From Rickettsiella massiliensis 20B (GTDB lineage: Bacteria; Pseudomonadota; Gammaproteobacteria; Diplorickettsiales; Diplorickettsiaceae), in NCBI RefSeq assembly GCF_000257395.1, contig NZ_AJGC01000002.1, positions 1 through 42,500 of the forward strand: a DNA stretch of 42,500 nucleotides. Reading direction: 5' to 3'. The notes beneath the pieces were generated by a model. That model ran no database searches, had not been told where the DNA came from, and worked only from the letters and a program-made list of their open reading frames with translations. A program made the position numbers and the translations under genes. Every line of letters starts with the position of its first letter. The stretch's first letter is position 1. This document shows, piece after piece, positions 19,624 through 28,932 of the stretch.

Positions 19624-19661
19624 CAAGATATTTTTATCTATTTACTTTAAAAAATATCTTG
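19624..19661. other. 12-bp inverted repeat upstream of the 19718 gene
   Basis: CAAGATATTTTT and AAAAATATCTTG separated by 14 bases, lying between a decayed minus-strand gene and the plus-strand gene starting at 19718. May be an operator or a hairpin in the leader. No T-run follows. Confidence 0.4.
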
Positions 19662-19717
19662 TATATGTTTTAATGTATAAGTAAATTATTCATTAATCTA
19701 CTAGGTGGTATCAGGGA

Positions 19718-20922
19718 ATGAAAACTTTATTTGTTTGTCACAGTGTGGGAGACACCAATGCTGCGATAAAAGTCGCCAAAGAATTACTAAAAAACGTACA
19801 AAATGAAGTATTCTTTTTAGCAATTCATCCAACTGCGCAAAAACGTTTAGCGAATTCACTGGCTTTGCTGGACCAAGAGCGCATACATATTACAAGCATC
19901 GATGAACTTTTTGAGTCCTCTATCCAAGAAATATCTAACTCTCAGTTAAACAAGCAAGTGATACAATATGTTGATAATCATCAAATTCAAAATGCGTTAG
20001 TCGGCACCCCTTCACAGACTACAGAAACACGTTCTTTTGATATTGCACAAATATTTCTCGAACCAACATGTCTTTATCTATAATGACTATTTATTTGAAG
20101 AAAAAGCGCATGCCTATTGGACGATACTCAATAAAGATTCTTCTTGGCAAAAACAAATTCACTGGCTCGTCCCTTTACAGACTGTTCACCAAAAAATAAA
20201 CTGAAAAAAATAGTGAATTAACCGTCAGTGAGGTAGGTCACCCAATCATTGATGAAGCATTCACTCGGGAAACCATCGATGCCGAGGCTGTACGCCAAGT
20301 ATTAGAAATCAATGAACACGATGCTTTTGTATATATTTCGGGAAGCAAAGATCCCGATCAAGATATCGAGTTTTTAACAGCCCTTTTTCAAGGGCTTTCT
20401 GCATATCCTTCTTTTAATTTTGCACTACGTTTAGGTATTCATCCTGGGCTAAGCGATAAACAAGCCTATTTACACCGAGTTTGCACACTCATTGAGCAGT
20501 TCCCTGCACTCTCTACACACATTAAAATACTGATATCGAACAATGATAATCATTCATTAACTGAAATTGATGAGGGTATATTTTCTCAAAATTATGTCAC
20601 CAACATACCAAAACATTCAGATAAGGTTTTAAGTAGTGAACAAATCACCACCGCCGCGGACGGTGTCGCTTCGGTATGCCCCGCTACTTTGACTAGTCTC
20701 GCTATTCTCCAAGGAAAACCGGCTTATGTGCACGATACATCGAAACCTTCGTTTTTTCCAAGTCAACGCGTCTACTCCGGTTCAACTCATCTATCGATGT
20801 TTTTTAATGCCTTGTTAGACCCTTCTCCTAAAGAACCATTAAGTAAACCTGATTTAGGACTTACAGAAAATAAATCCTTTGCCGAGGAAGTCGTGGACCG
20901 TCTAAATCAAACCATCTGTTAA
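19718..20922 (+). pseudogene. Unrecognised protein, GT-B-like N-terminus, frameshifted
   Basis: The reconstructed protein is about 400 aa. It begins MKTLFVCHSVGDTNAAIKVAKEL, a Rossmann-type beta-alpha opening as in GT-B glycosyltransferases, followed by alternating helices and strands. A second segment (VYISGSKDPDQDIEFLTALFQGL, then GVASVCPATLTSLAILQGKPAYVHD) recalls the C-terminal half of GT-B enzymes, where a nucleotide-sugar loop precedes a conserved acidic or aromatic region. This is a fold-level guess only. The frame breaks near 20055-20062 (CTCGAACC) and between 20189 and 20210, where two A-runs each seem one base short. The gene stands alone between the NTPDase relic and convergent lysS. 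Confidence 0.5.
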
Positions 20923-20950
20923 ACGATTGATCATTCATTTTTCAATGAAA

Positions 20951-20992
20951 GTAGCTCTCTTTTTTTACTTACCGATCTAAAAAGAGAGCTAC
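20951..20992. terminator. Bidirectional terminator-like hairpin between converging genes
   Basis: GTAGCTCTCTTTTT and AAAAAGAGAGCTAC form a perfect 14-bp stem with a 14-base loop. It lies between the stop at 20922 (plus) and the lysS stop at 21002 (minus). Confidence 0.7.
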
Positions 20993-21001
20993 GACGAGAA
21001 T

Positions 21002-22516
21002 CTAATCTTCAGGACGTAACAAAGGAAATAGAATAACGTCTCGAATTGAAGGAGCATCTGTAAATAACATAGTGAGTCGATCAATACCAATACCCTCTCC
21101 CGCTGTAGGGGGCAATCCATATTCTAGGGCAACAATATAATCTTTATCGTAAGGCATGGCTTCTTCATCACCCGCCATTTTAGCGCGACTTTGTTCTGCA
21201 AAACGTGCGGCTTGATCCTCTGGATCATTTAATTCCGAAAATCCATTCGCCAATTCCCTGCCTGCGATATATAGTTCAAAGCGATCCGCTAAGTTTGGAT
21301 TCTGGCTATTGCGACGCGCTAAAGGCGAAACTTCAATCGGATGTTCGGTAATAAACGTCGGTTCTTTGAGTTTTTCTTCCACGGTCTCTTCAAAAAGAGC
21401 AAACTGTAATTTCCCGATTGATTGACTCTGCACCACTTCTGGTTTTAATTTTAGCATTTGAGCAATCGCTTGCAAACTAGAAAGCGTAGTCAGTTCTTCT
21501 AAACTCCACTGTGGATTAAATGCGTGAATCGCTTCTAATACACTCAGGCGTTGAAACGGTTTCGATAAGTCAATGGTTTCACCTTGATAATCAATTTTTG
21601 CTTTATTAAAAATAGTCTGTGCTAACTGACGTAATAGCTGTTCGGTTAAATCCATTAAATCATGGTAATCCGCATACGCTTGATAGAATTCTAACATCGT
21701 AAATTCAGGATTATGACGCGTTGAAATGCCTTCATTTCTAAAGTTACGATTAATTTCGTATACTTTTTCGATTCCACCCACAACCAAACGCTTAAGATGC
21801 AGCTCCGGTGCAACGCGTAAAAATAGTTCCATATCCAATGTATTATGATGGGTTACAAAGGGTCTCGCTAATGCACCACCGGGTAAAGCATGCATCATCG
21901 GAGTCTCCACTTCGAGAAAGCCGCGTTCATTTAAAAATTGACGAATCTCTTGAACTAACTGCGAACGAATACGGAACGTTTGTTGGGTTTTTTCATCGGT
22001 CATTAAATCCAAATAGCGTTGACGATAACGCTGTTCTTTATCGGACGTTGATAGCCCATGAAATTTATCGGGCAAAGGTCGCAGTGATTTAGTTAATAAT
22101 TCAAGCCGTTCGGCTTTGATGGATAATTGATTTGTTTTTGTTCTAAATACATAACCGTATACACCGACAATATCCCCTAAATCTAGATTTTTTACCGCCT
22201 CGATTGATCCATCTAACAAGTTTTCTTTTTTAACATACACTTGTATTTTTCCAGACATATCTTGTATATCTAAAAAAAGACTTTTACCCATATCTCTTTT
22301 TAATAAGATGCGTCCCGCTAAACAAACTGGCTGATTTGTTTGTGCTAATGACTCCGCCGTTTGCTGTTCGTAAGTAGTGAATACTTCGCTTGCTAACGTA
22401 TTACGACGAAACTGATTAGGATACGCCTGGTTGGTTTCACGCCACTGCGCTAACTTATTGCGACGTTGTGCAAACACATCATCTGATATCGGGTTGGTTA
22501 GCGTTTCATCAGTCAT
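21002..22516 (-). CDS. lysS: Lysine--tRNA ligase (class II)
   Basis: 504 aa, intact. N-terminal OB-fold anticodon-binding domain (VCLAGRILLKRDMGKSLFLD), class II motif 2 as FRNEGISTRHNPEFTMLEFYQ and motif 3 as GEGIGIDRLTMLFTD, ending PLLRPED. The ELANGFSELNDP segment is characteristic of LysRS. prfB lies upstream on the same strand, the usual prfB-lysS order, but with an unusually long gap of 275 bases. Confidence 0.97.
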   Translation of the reverse strand: MTDETLTNPISDDVFAQRRNKLAQWRETNQAYPNQFRRNTLASEVFTTYEQQTAESLAQTNQPVCLAGRILLKRDMGKSLFLDIQDMSGKIQVYVKKENLLDGSIEAVKNLDLGDIVGVYGYVFRTKTNQLSIKAERLELLTKSLRPLPDKFHGLSTSDKEQRYRQRYLDLMTDEKTQQTFRIRSQLVQEIRQFLNERGFLEVETPMMHALPGGALARPFVTHHNTLDMELFLRVAPELHLKRLVVGGIEKVYEINRNFRNEGISTRHNPEFTMLEFYQAYADYHDLMDLTEQLLRQLAQTIFNKAKIDYQGETIDLSKPFQRLSVLEAIHAFNPQWSLEELTTLSSLQAIAQMLKLKPEVVQSQSIGKLQFALFEETVEEKLKEPTFITEHPIEVSPLARRNSQNPNLADRFELYIAGRELANGFSELNDPEDQAARFAEQSRAKMAGDEEAMPYDKDYIVALEYGLPPTAGEGIGIDRLTMLFTDAPSIRDVILFPLLRPED

Positions 22517-22791
22517 TTTGATTATTCCAACATTAATTTTATATATTTAGATTCGATAAAAAAGCATTCTGATCAGTGGCCAACGAGAACCGTATCCTTT
22601 TCTTTTTATTCACTGAGAGCGAAGTCATTCACTATCACTCACTTTTTCTGTTTTCTGAACATTCACTTTATTGATCGATAAAGATCCCGATCAAACAGCA
22701 TTGGAAACATTAGTAAAAATAAAAGGGCCGCTCAGTTGAAGTAAACCGCTTCTAGCAAGACGGTGGTTATTTTACCTCGACAGAAGACCTA
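22517..22791. other. prfB-lysS intergenic region
   Basis: No gene is supported. A short plus-strand stretch at about 22675-22797 reads like protein (DPDQTALETLVKIKG in one frame, then [17 protein letters not shown] in another) but overlaps the prfB end and has stops. Confidence 0.4.
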
Positions 22792-23889
22792 CTACAAACC
22801 CGATTTTAAGCTGGCAATCAGAAAAAGATTAATATTTCCATTGAGTACAGACTGCGTATTACCGGTTTCAACACCGGTTCGTAAATCTTTGATACGGGCA
22901 TCATCCAAAACATAAGAACGTATTTGACTGCCCCAGCCAATCTCTCGTTTCAATGAGTCTTGATTTTGCTTTTCTTCCGCGCGTTTTCGTTGTTCTAACT
23001 CATATAATTTAGCGCGTAATTGCTTAAAAGCTTGATCGCGGTTTTTATGCTGCGACCGATTACTTTGTGATTGAACAACAATTCCTGAAGGAAAGTGAGT
23101 AATACGCACTGCTGAGTCCGTACGATTGACATGCTGGCCACCGGCACCACTGGCTCGATAGGTATCAATACGTAAATCTGCTGGATTAATATCAATATCA
23201 ATATTTTCATCCACCTCTGGCGAGATAAAAACCGCTGCAAACGAGGTATGGCGGCGCTTATTGGCATCAAAAGGAGAAAGACGAACTAAACGATGAACCC
23301 CGGTTTCAGTTCGTAGCCAACCATATGCATAGTCACCTTCTAACTTAACTGTCGCGCTCTTTATCCCGGCTACCTCACCCGCCGAAACTTCAATTAAGGT
23401 GACTTTAAATTTATTTTGTTCGCCCCAACGTAGATACATACGAAGCAACATTTCTGCCCAATCTTGCGCTTCCGTGCCGCCCGATCCGGCCTGGATATCC
23501 AAGTAAGCAGAATGGCTATCCATTGGATTAGGGAACATACGTCTAAATTCAAGAACTTCAAGTTTTTTTCTACTTGTTCTAGATCGCGAACAACAGAATG
23601 GACGAGGTCTTGATCATCCTCGCTGAGCGCTAATTCAATAAACTCCTTACCTTCACGAAACGCGTGATCAAGTTGATTAAACGTATCAATTAATTCACTT
23701 AACTGGGCACGTTCTCTACCTAATGTTTGGGCTTTTTCAGGCTGATTCCAAATTTCCGGATTTTGGAGTTCTTGTTCAAGCTCTTGTTGGCGTTCATATT
23801 GGGCATCGTAGTCAAAGATACCTCCGCAGTTCAGAGGTTCTTTGCTCAAGTTCTTTTATTTTCTGGATGATCGGCGCAACTTCAAGCAT
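22792..23889 (-). CDS. prfB: Peptide chain release factor 2 (programmed frameshift plus an extra one-base break)
   Basis: RF2 ends translation at UGA and UAA. ATG 23889 starts [16 protein letters not shown] and runs 25 codons to an in-frame UGA; the +1 frame then gives [13 protein letters not shown]. The catalytic GGQ loop is present as [17 protein letters not shown] (about 22-23 kb), the tail ends [10 protein letters not shown], and domain 1 to 4 are all recognisable. The recoding site is canonical (see separate entry). In addition the frame breaks at a T7 tract (23563-23569 on the plus strand): one more base would give [15 protein letters not shown] as in all RF2 proteins. Because RF2 is normally essential, this second break is more likely a sequencing error or is rescued by slippage. 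Confidence 0.9.
23811..23825 (-). promoter_or_regulatory. RF2 programmed +1 frameshift signal
   Basis: Coding strand reads GGAGG-TAT-CTT-TGA-C: an internal Shine-Dalgarno three bases before CTT, the slippery CTT codon and the UGA stop followed by C. This is the same layout as E. coli prfB and provides autoregulation by RF2 level. Confidence 0.93.
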
Positions 23890-23985
23890 AATGTTTAACT
23901 TAAAAACTTTTCTCTTTTTCTCTATTCAATCTTTAATTTATCAATACCTGGCTACGAACGCAGAAGGTTTTTCTTAACTCAAAAA

Positions 23986-24023
23986 AAGAACCTGATTTTC
24001 TCATCTGAAAAAATCAGGTTCTT
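23986..24023 (-). terminator. Intrinsic terminator of the desaturase gene
   Basis: Perfect 14-bp stem (AAGAACCTGATTTT with AAAATCAGGTTCTT) with a 10-base loop. On the minus strand it is followed by a run of T (TTCTTTTTTTG), 14 bases after the desaturase stop. Confidence 0.9.
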
Positions 24024-24036
24024 AGAAGATCAATGC

Positions 24037-25215
24037 TTATTTCTTTTCCGTCACAACGGCTGGTAAGTTAACAGCAAACTTTCTTAGCGCTTCAACACCG
24101 GTTGCTTCAGCCTGTTTACACCACTCTTGTAATGCTTCTAAAAGCTCACGCTGTGTTGCCGTAGTACGATTCCAAATCGCTTGCAGTTTAACACGATACT
24201 GATAAACCAGCGCGATGACTTGATGCTTATCAATAATATCTTTAATTTGACGTTTATTTTCATCATTTAAAATAGCTTCTGAACGAATCAGAGGCACTTT
24301 TGCACGTTTGAGTAACGCTTTACTCATTAGTGTATTCGCTTTCTGTGTTTCTTCACGCCAAACAGGTAACAACACTTCTTTGCTATAACGTGCCATCACT
24401 TGGAAACGATTTGTAATTAATCCCGATAAGGTTTCAAGATCAACTTGTTTTTTTCCAGGAATCACTTTCATTTTAGGTGATACCCGTTTAACTTTCGCCA
24501 ATCCTAAGATTTGGAACAGACGAATATAAAACCAGCCTAAATCAAATTCCCAGGGTTTAACTGACAATTTCGCCGAGGTTGGAAAGGTATGATGATTATT
24601 ATGCAACTCTTCCCCACCAATCAATGCACCAATAGGGAAAAGATTACGTGCCGCATCACCACATTCAAAGTTACGATAGCCCCAATAGTGGCCGATACCA
24701 TTCACTACTCCAGCGGCAAATAAAGGAATCCACATCATTTGTAGCGCCCAAATCGTCACCCCTGGCACACCAAATAACACCACATCAATCACAAACATCG
24801 TGATAATCCCGGCAACGCTATGTTTCGTATAGAGGTTACGTTCTAACCAGTCATCAGGCGTACCTTGACCATAACGTGACATGGTTTCGGCATTTTTCGA
24901 TTCTTCTCGATAAAGCTCAGCACCTTCAAAAAAAACCTTCCGAATCCCTTTCACCTGCGGGCTATGAGGATCATCGGGTGTTTCACATTTGGCGTGATGT
25001 TTACGATGAATCGCGACCCATTCTTTGGTTTCCATACCGGTTGTCAACCAGAGCCAAAAACGAAAAAAATGACTAATAATCGGATGAAGCACTAGCGCTC
25101 TGTGTGCCTGACAACGATGTAAATAGACCGTTACCCCAACAATAGTGATATGAGTCAAAATTAACAGGGCAATCACATAACCCCAAAACGATAAATTTAA
25201 CAATCCAAATAGCAT
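24037..25215 (-). CDS. Membrane fatty acid desaturase (acyl-CoA delta-9 type)
   Basis: 392 aa integral membrane di-iron enzyme that introduces double bonds into saturated acyl chains. The three histidine boxes are complete: HRCQAHRAL (HxxxxH, about 33-38), HRKHH (about 70-74) and HNNHH (about 205-209). Hydrophobic segments flank them (YVIALLILTHITIVGVTVYL, FFRFWLWLTTG, GIITMFVIDVVLFGVPGVTIWALQ). After about residue 260 there is a helical, charged extension of about 130 residues, longer than plain acyl-CoA desaturases. Stand-alone gene with AGAGG upstream and its own terminator. Likely role is membrane fluidity. Confidence 0.93.
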   Translation of the reverse strand: MLFGLLNLSFWGYVIALLILTHITIVGVTVYLHRCQAHRALVLHPIISHFFRFWLWLTTGMETKEWVAIHRKHHAKCETPDDPHSPQVKGIRKVFFEGAELYREESKNAETMSRYGQGTPDDWLERNLYTKHSVAGIITMFVIDVVLFGVPGVTIWALQMMWIPLFAAGVVNGIGHYWGYRNFECGDAARNLFPIGALIGGEELHNNHHTFPTSAKLSVKPWEFDLGWFYIRLFQILGLAKVKRVSPKMKVIPGKKQVDLETLSGLITNRFQVMARYSKEVLLPVWREETQKANTLMSKALLKRAKVPLIRSEAILNDENKRQIKDIIDKHQVIALVYQYRVKLQAIWNRTTATQRELLEALQEWCKQAEATGVEALRKFAVNLPAVVTEKK

Positions 25216-25252
25216 ATTGGAAACCTCTTGATATAAGTTAAGACGGAAAAGA

Positions 25253-25268
25253 CCTGTCTTTCAACAGG
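25253..25268 (-). terminator. Small hairpin after dolP / ahead of the desaturase gene
   Basis: CCTGT-TGAAAG-ACAGG followed by TCTTTT on the minus strand, 70 bases after the dolP stop and about 40 before the desaturase ATG. Could end the nuo-dolP transcript or sit in the desaturase leader. Confidence 0.35.
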
Positions 25269-25336
25269 CGATGTTCCGCTTCTATTCAGTTAAACTGGAC
25301 AAACAAAAAAGCGTACACTCGCCTTTTAACAAAAAA

Positions 25337-25891
25337 TTATTCTTCTTTATACTCAATTAACTTCACCACCTGTTGCACACCTGATACTTTTCTTGCAATG
25401 GCAACGGCAATATTGGCTTGTTTTTTGGTCGCCAAACCTAAGATATAAACGACCCCATTTTCCGTCACAATCTTAAAATTATTCGATTTGAGCCTCGAGT
25501 CTGCAAACATCCGCGTTTTTACGGAGGATGTTATCGCGATGTCTTTGGCACGTCTGTAAGCCGTAGTCGGAATGCCGAGGGTAATACGATTAAACACTCG
25601 CTTAACGTTTGGAACAGCTTGCGCATATTCCTCAGCTCTATGACGCAATTCTTCATCGTAAGCCTGGCCAGTCAATAACACGACCCGATTGTAACTGACT
25701 GCCGAAATTACCGGATCATTTACCAGCTTACGATTTACTTTAAAATTAATTTGTTCATCCGTCTTAATCGTTCCTAAGGAACGTGGGTCGGTCACAACAC
25801 CACCGGTTGCTGCGCTGCCCGCTACAAACGCACCGGCCAAGCACCCCTGAAGCAGGAAAGTAAACAATAAAGCCAAGCCAAGTTTTTTCAT
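25337..25891 (-). CDS. dolP: Dual BON-domain outer-membrane lipoprotein (DolP/YraP-like)
   Basis: 184 aa. Lipoprotein signal peptide with lipobox LLQGC (Cys at about 17), then GGVVTDPRSLGT as in E. coli DolP. Two BON domains follow (about 48-100 and 115-180), the second containing VTENGVVYILGLATKKQANIAV and VSGVQQVVKL. DolP supports outer-membrane integrity and BAM function. It starts 15 bases after the nuoN stop with an AAAGGTG site, so it may be read from the nuo transcript. Intact, unlike nuoN. Confidence 0.88.
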   Translation of the reverse strand: MKKLGLALLFTFLLQGCLAGAFVAGSAATGGVVTDPRSLGTIKTDEQINFKVNRKLVNDPVISAVSYNRVVLLTGQAYDEELRHRAEEYAQAVPNVKRVFNRITLGIPTTAYRRAKDIAITSSVKTRMFADSRLKSNNFKIVTENGVVYILGLATKKQANIAVAIARKVSGVQQVVKLIEYKEE

Positions 25892-25906
25892 CTATAAAAT
25901 TCACCT

Positions 25907-27364
25907 TTAGTAAACTGGATGAGTAATTGTTAAAAAAGTTGCTTTTGTAAGCCAAATCAACTGACTGGGAAATAGGCCCAGAACGAGTAATAGTATAGCA
26001 TTAATACTTAGCGCAAGGTAGGCATCTTTAGTAACATGAATTGTCATTAAAGTGGGTTCTGGCTCCTCAAAATACATCACTTTAACGACATTTAGATAGT
26101 AATAAGAGCCAATTATCGCAAAAATAACCGCTAAAGTGGCTAACCAGAGTTGGTGCGCCTCAATCAAAGCTTGGAGGATACCCATTTTAGCGAAAAAGCC
26201 AGCCATCGGTGGAATGCCTGAACATAATTAGGAGCATTAAAAATGCTAACCAAGGACTTCGTGCATTCAACCCTCGTAAAATCATTCACTTCTTCAATCG
26301 GTTTTCCAGGTTGGCTGACAACGATTAGCAATGCGAAAGCACCCAACGCCATCAGACCATAGATAAGCATATAAAACAGCGCCATGGCGTAACCAAACGC
26401 CGACCCAGCGACAAAGCCTAATAAGGCATAACCCATATGGGCAATGGCTGAATAGGCCAACATTCGTTTTAAATTGGTTTGAACAATCGCGACGAGATTT
26501 CCCAAGGCAAAGGAAAGAATCGCCATACTCGCCAGCAGAGGATGCCAATGACTCTGTAAGCTAGGCAAAGCATTAATGAGCAAGCGTATCGCCATCGCCA
26601 AACCTGCGATTTTGGGGCAGCACTAATAAACAGGGTCACCGGAGTCGGCACCTTGATAAACATCCGGGACCCAAAAATGGAAAGGTGCCGCACCCAGCTT
26701 AAACGCAAATCCGGCTGCAATAAAAATAAGGGCTAACGCAAGCACCTGCTGAGAAACAAGACTACCTTGTAAAATAATTTGCTGAATATCTGACAAAATC
26801 AGGGAATGGGTTGCACCGTATAACAAAGAGAGGCCATACAAAAATAACCCAGAAGCCAAGGCACCTAAAATAAAATACTTCATCGCCGCTTCTGCGCTGT
26901 ATTGGGAATGGCGCTGTAACGCTACCAAAGCATATAAAGGAAACGATAACAGCTCTAAGCCCAAATAGAGGGTCAGTAAACTATTGGCGGAGGTCAATAC
27001 CAACATTCCTAACACTGAAAATAAAGCCAATAAGTAAAAATCACCTGGATTTAGTGCATAGTCTTTTAGCGCTTTACGCGCATAAACCAAAGCAAATAAA
27101 GAGAAAAAAAGTAAGGCGGCTTGAATGAGATAACTCACCGGATCCCAAATAAAATGTTGATTAAATAGGGTCTGGCTAGGTATCTGATGAAAAAAATAGC
27201 ACTAACCCTAACGTAACAATTAAACTCAGTTGCGCCAATGTATAAGTAAAGATACCCTCCTTTTGTTTAACGAAAAGTTCAACTAGCAATACTCCACACG
27301 TCATGACGAGTAATACAATTTCTGGAAGTGCCGTAAATTGAAATAGTTGTTGGTACATAATCAT
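25907..27364 (-). pseudogene. nuoN: NADH-quinone oxidoreductase subunit N (multiply frameshifted)
   Basis: NuoN is an antiporter-like proton-pumping membrane subunit. Fragments in order: MYQQLFQFTALPEIVLL (27364-27176), SYLIQAALLFF through FHFWVPDVYQGA (27138 to about 26650), PTPVTLFISAAPK (about 26650-26612), then MAIRLLINALPSL through LLIVVSQPGKPIEEVNDF (26601-26275), and AGFFAKMGILQALIEAHQ to the end (26206-25907). The breaks are at coding T7 (27190-27196), near 26648, coding A4 (26610-26613), coding T4 (26278-26281), and a small deletion near 26218 that removes most of the conserved FSxAGIPP motif. The total length is that of a normal NuoN. It is the most damaged nuo gene. Confidence 0.9.
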
Positions 27365-28914
27365 AATTTAGATTGTAAACTCAGATGGAAAATCGAATCC
27401 ATGGATGCATGCATCAGTGTTAAAAGTGGTGCTGGATAAACCCCTAAGAAAATGATCGCCACACTCAAGAGGATAAAAACTGTTTTTTCAAATCCATGAA
27501 TATCCTCACTTTGAGCGAGCTTTGGATTGGTTATTTCACCAAAAAATACGCGTTTATAGAGGGTCAGTGTATACGCGGCGCTCAATATAAGGGTGGTTGC
27601 CGCAATGAATGTAATCCAAAAACTGCCTTGCATCGCACTCAGCAGAATCATAAATTCACCGACAAATCCGGATGTACCCGGTAAGCCGACATTCGACATC
27701 GCAAACAGCATAAAAAAGCTGGCTAAGACCGGCATACGCAAGGCCAGTCCGCCGTAATCTTTGATAAGCCGGGTATGAAAACGATGTGCGAGCATCCCCA
27801 CCGCTAAAAACATTGCCCCAGAACTAAAGGCATGAGAAATCATTTGCACCATCGCGCCTTCTAAGCTCATATAAGCCATTAACGTGTTATGGCTATGTTT
27901 GATGATTTCAAACAACATAAATGAACCGAGCACAACAAATCCCATATGCGCAATCGATGAGTAAGCAATTAAGCGTTTCATATCCACTTGCGCTAACGCC
28001 ACAATACCAATGTATACAATCGCAATCAGTGAAAGCGTAATCATGAATACATCTAGATAACGACACGCATCGGGAACAATCGGTAAACTAAAACGCAGGA
28101 AACCATATCCCCCAAGTTTTAACATCAGTGCCGCTAACACAACCGACCCTCCGGCAGGCGCTTCAGTGTGTGCATCCGGTAACCAAGTATGAAATGGCCA
28201 CATCGGAATCTTGACAGCAAAGGCAATTAAGAATGCAAAAAAGATCCAAAGCTGCTCGGTCATGGTCAGTTTTAACGGATAAAAATGGGCAATCGTAAAA
28301 TCCGGAATACCGCTTTTCAATCCGAGATAAAGTAACCCGATTAACATCAGTACTGAACCGAGAAAGGTATAGATAAAAAACTTAATCGAGGCGTAAGAAC
28401 GGTTAGCACTCCCCCACACACCAATACTAAGATACATGGGAATCAGTAACGCTTCCCAGAATACATAAAACAGAATAGAGTCGGTGGCGGCAAAGGTACC
28501 AATCATCATTCCTTGCATCACCAAAAACGCTGCCATGTACTGGGCAACACGTAATTTGATACTTTTCCAAGCCGCTAACACTACCAACAAGGTGGTAAAA
28601 ATAGTTAAAAGAATTAATGGCAAAGAAATTCCATCGACACCCAACGCATAATTGACACGATAAGCACTGATCCAAGAAACATTTTCCTGAAATTGCATAC
28701 TGCTTAAATGGGGATCAAATCCAAGATATAGCGGTATACACAGAGCAAGCGATACGAGTGAAGTCACTAAAGCAACCCAGCGCGCGCGTTGAGGGTATTC
28801 ATCACCGTTTACAGCCACCGCAAGCACCGCTCCCAAGATGGGTAACCAAATCAGCAGACTTAGCAGATGGCTATGAATAAAAGTAGAAAATGAAGTCAGT
28901 AAGTTTAATAGCAT
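27361..28914 (-). CDS. nuoM: NADH-quinone oxidoreductase subunit M
   Basis: 517 aa, uninterrupted, about 14 membrane helices. The conserved Glu of the proton channel is in FYVFWEALLIPMYL and the Lys-containing helix in FAVKIPMWPFHTWLPDAHTEAPAGGSVVLAALMLKLGGYG, a classic NuoM signature. LIAYSSIAHMGFVVLG and GLPGTSGFVGEFMIL are also present. It overlaps the nuoN start by four bases. Confidence 0.97.
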   Translation of the reverse strand: MLLNLLTSFSTFIHSHLLSLLIWLPILGAVLAVAVNGDEYPQRARWVALVTSLVSLALCIPLYLGFDPHLSSMQFQENVSWISAYRVNYALGVDGISLPLILLTIFTTLLVVLAAWKSIKLRVAQYMAAFLVMQGMMIGTFAATDSILFYVFWEALLIPMYLSIGVWGSANRSYASIKFFIYTFLGSVLMLIGLLYLGLKSGIPDFTIAHFYPLKLTMTEQLWIFFAFLIAFAVKIPMWPFHTWLPDAHTEAPAGGSVVLAALMLKLGGYGFLRFSLPIVPDACRYLDVFMITLSLIAIVYIGIVALAQVDMKRLIAYSSIAHMGFVVLGSFMLFEIIKHSHNTLMAYMSLEGAMVQMISHAFSSGAMFLAVGMLAHRFHTRLIKDYGGLALRMPVLASFFMLFAMSNVGLPGTSGFVGEFMILLSAMQGSFWITFIAATTLILSAAYTLTLYKRVFFGEITNPKLAQSEDIHGFEKTVFILLSVAIIFLGVYPAPLLTLMHASMDSIFHLSLQSKL

Positions 28915-28932
28915 CTGTTACAGTAATTAAGT

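Noticed and set aside
22675-22797. Protein-like plus-strand stretch between prfB and lysS
   Set aside because: Readable only by switching frames and accepting a stop, and the last part is antisense to the prfB end. Too short to call a gene relic.
23394-23849. Stand-alone gene starting [10 protein letters not shown]
   Set aside because: It is the prfB +1 frame extended upstream; the true start is ATG 23889, followed by the programmed frameshift.
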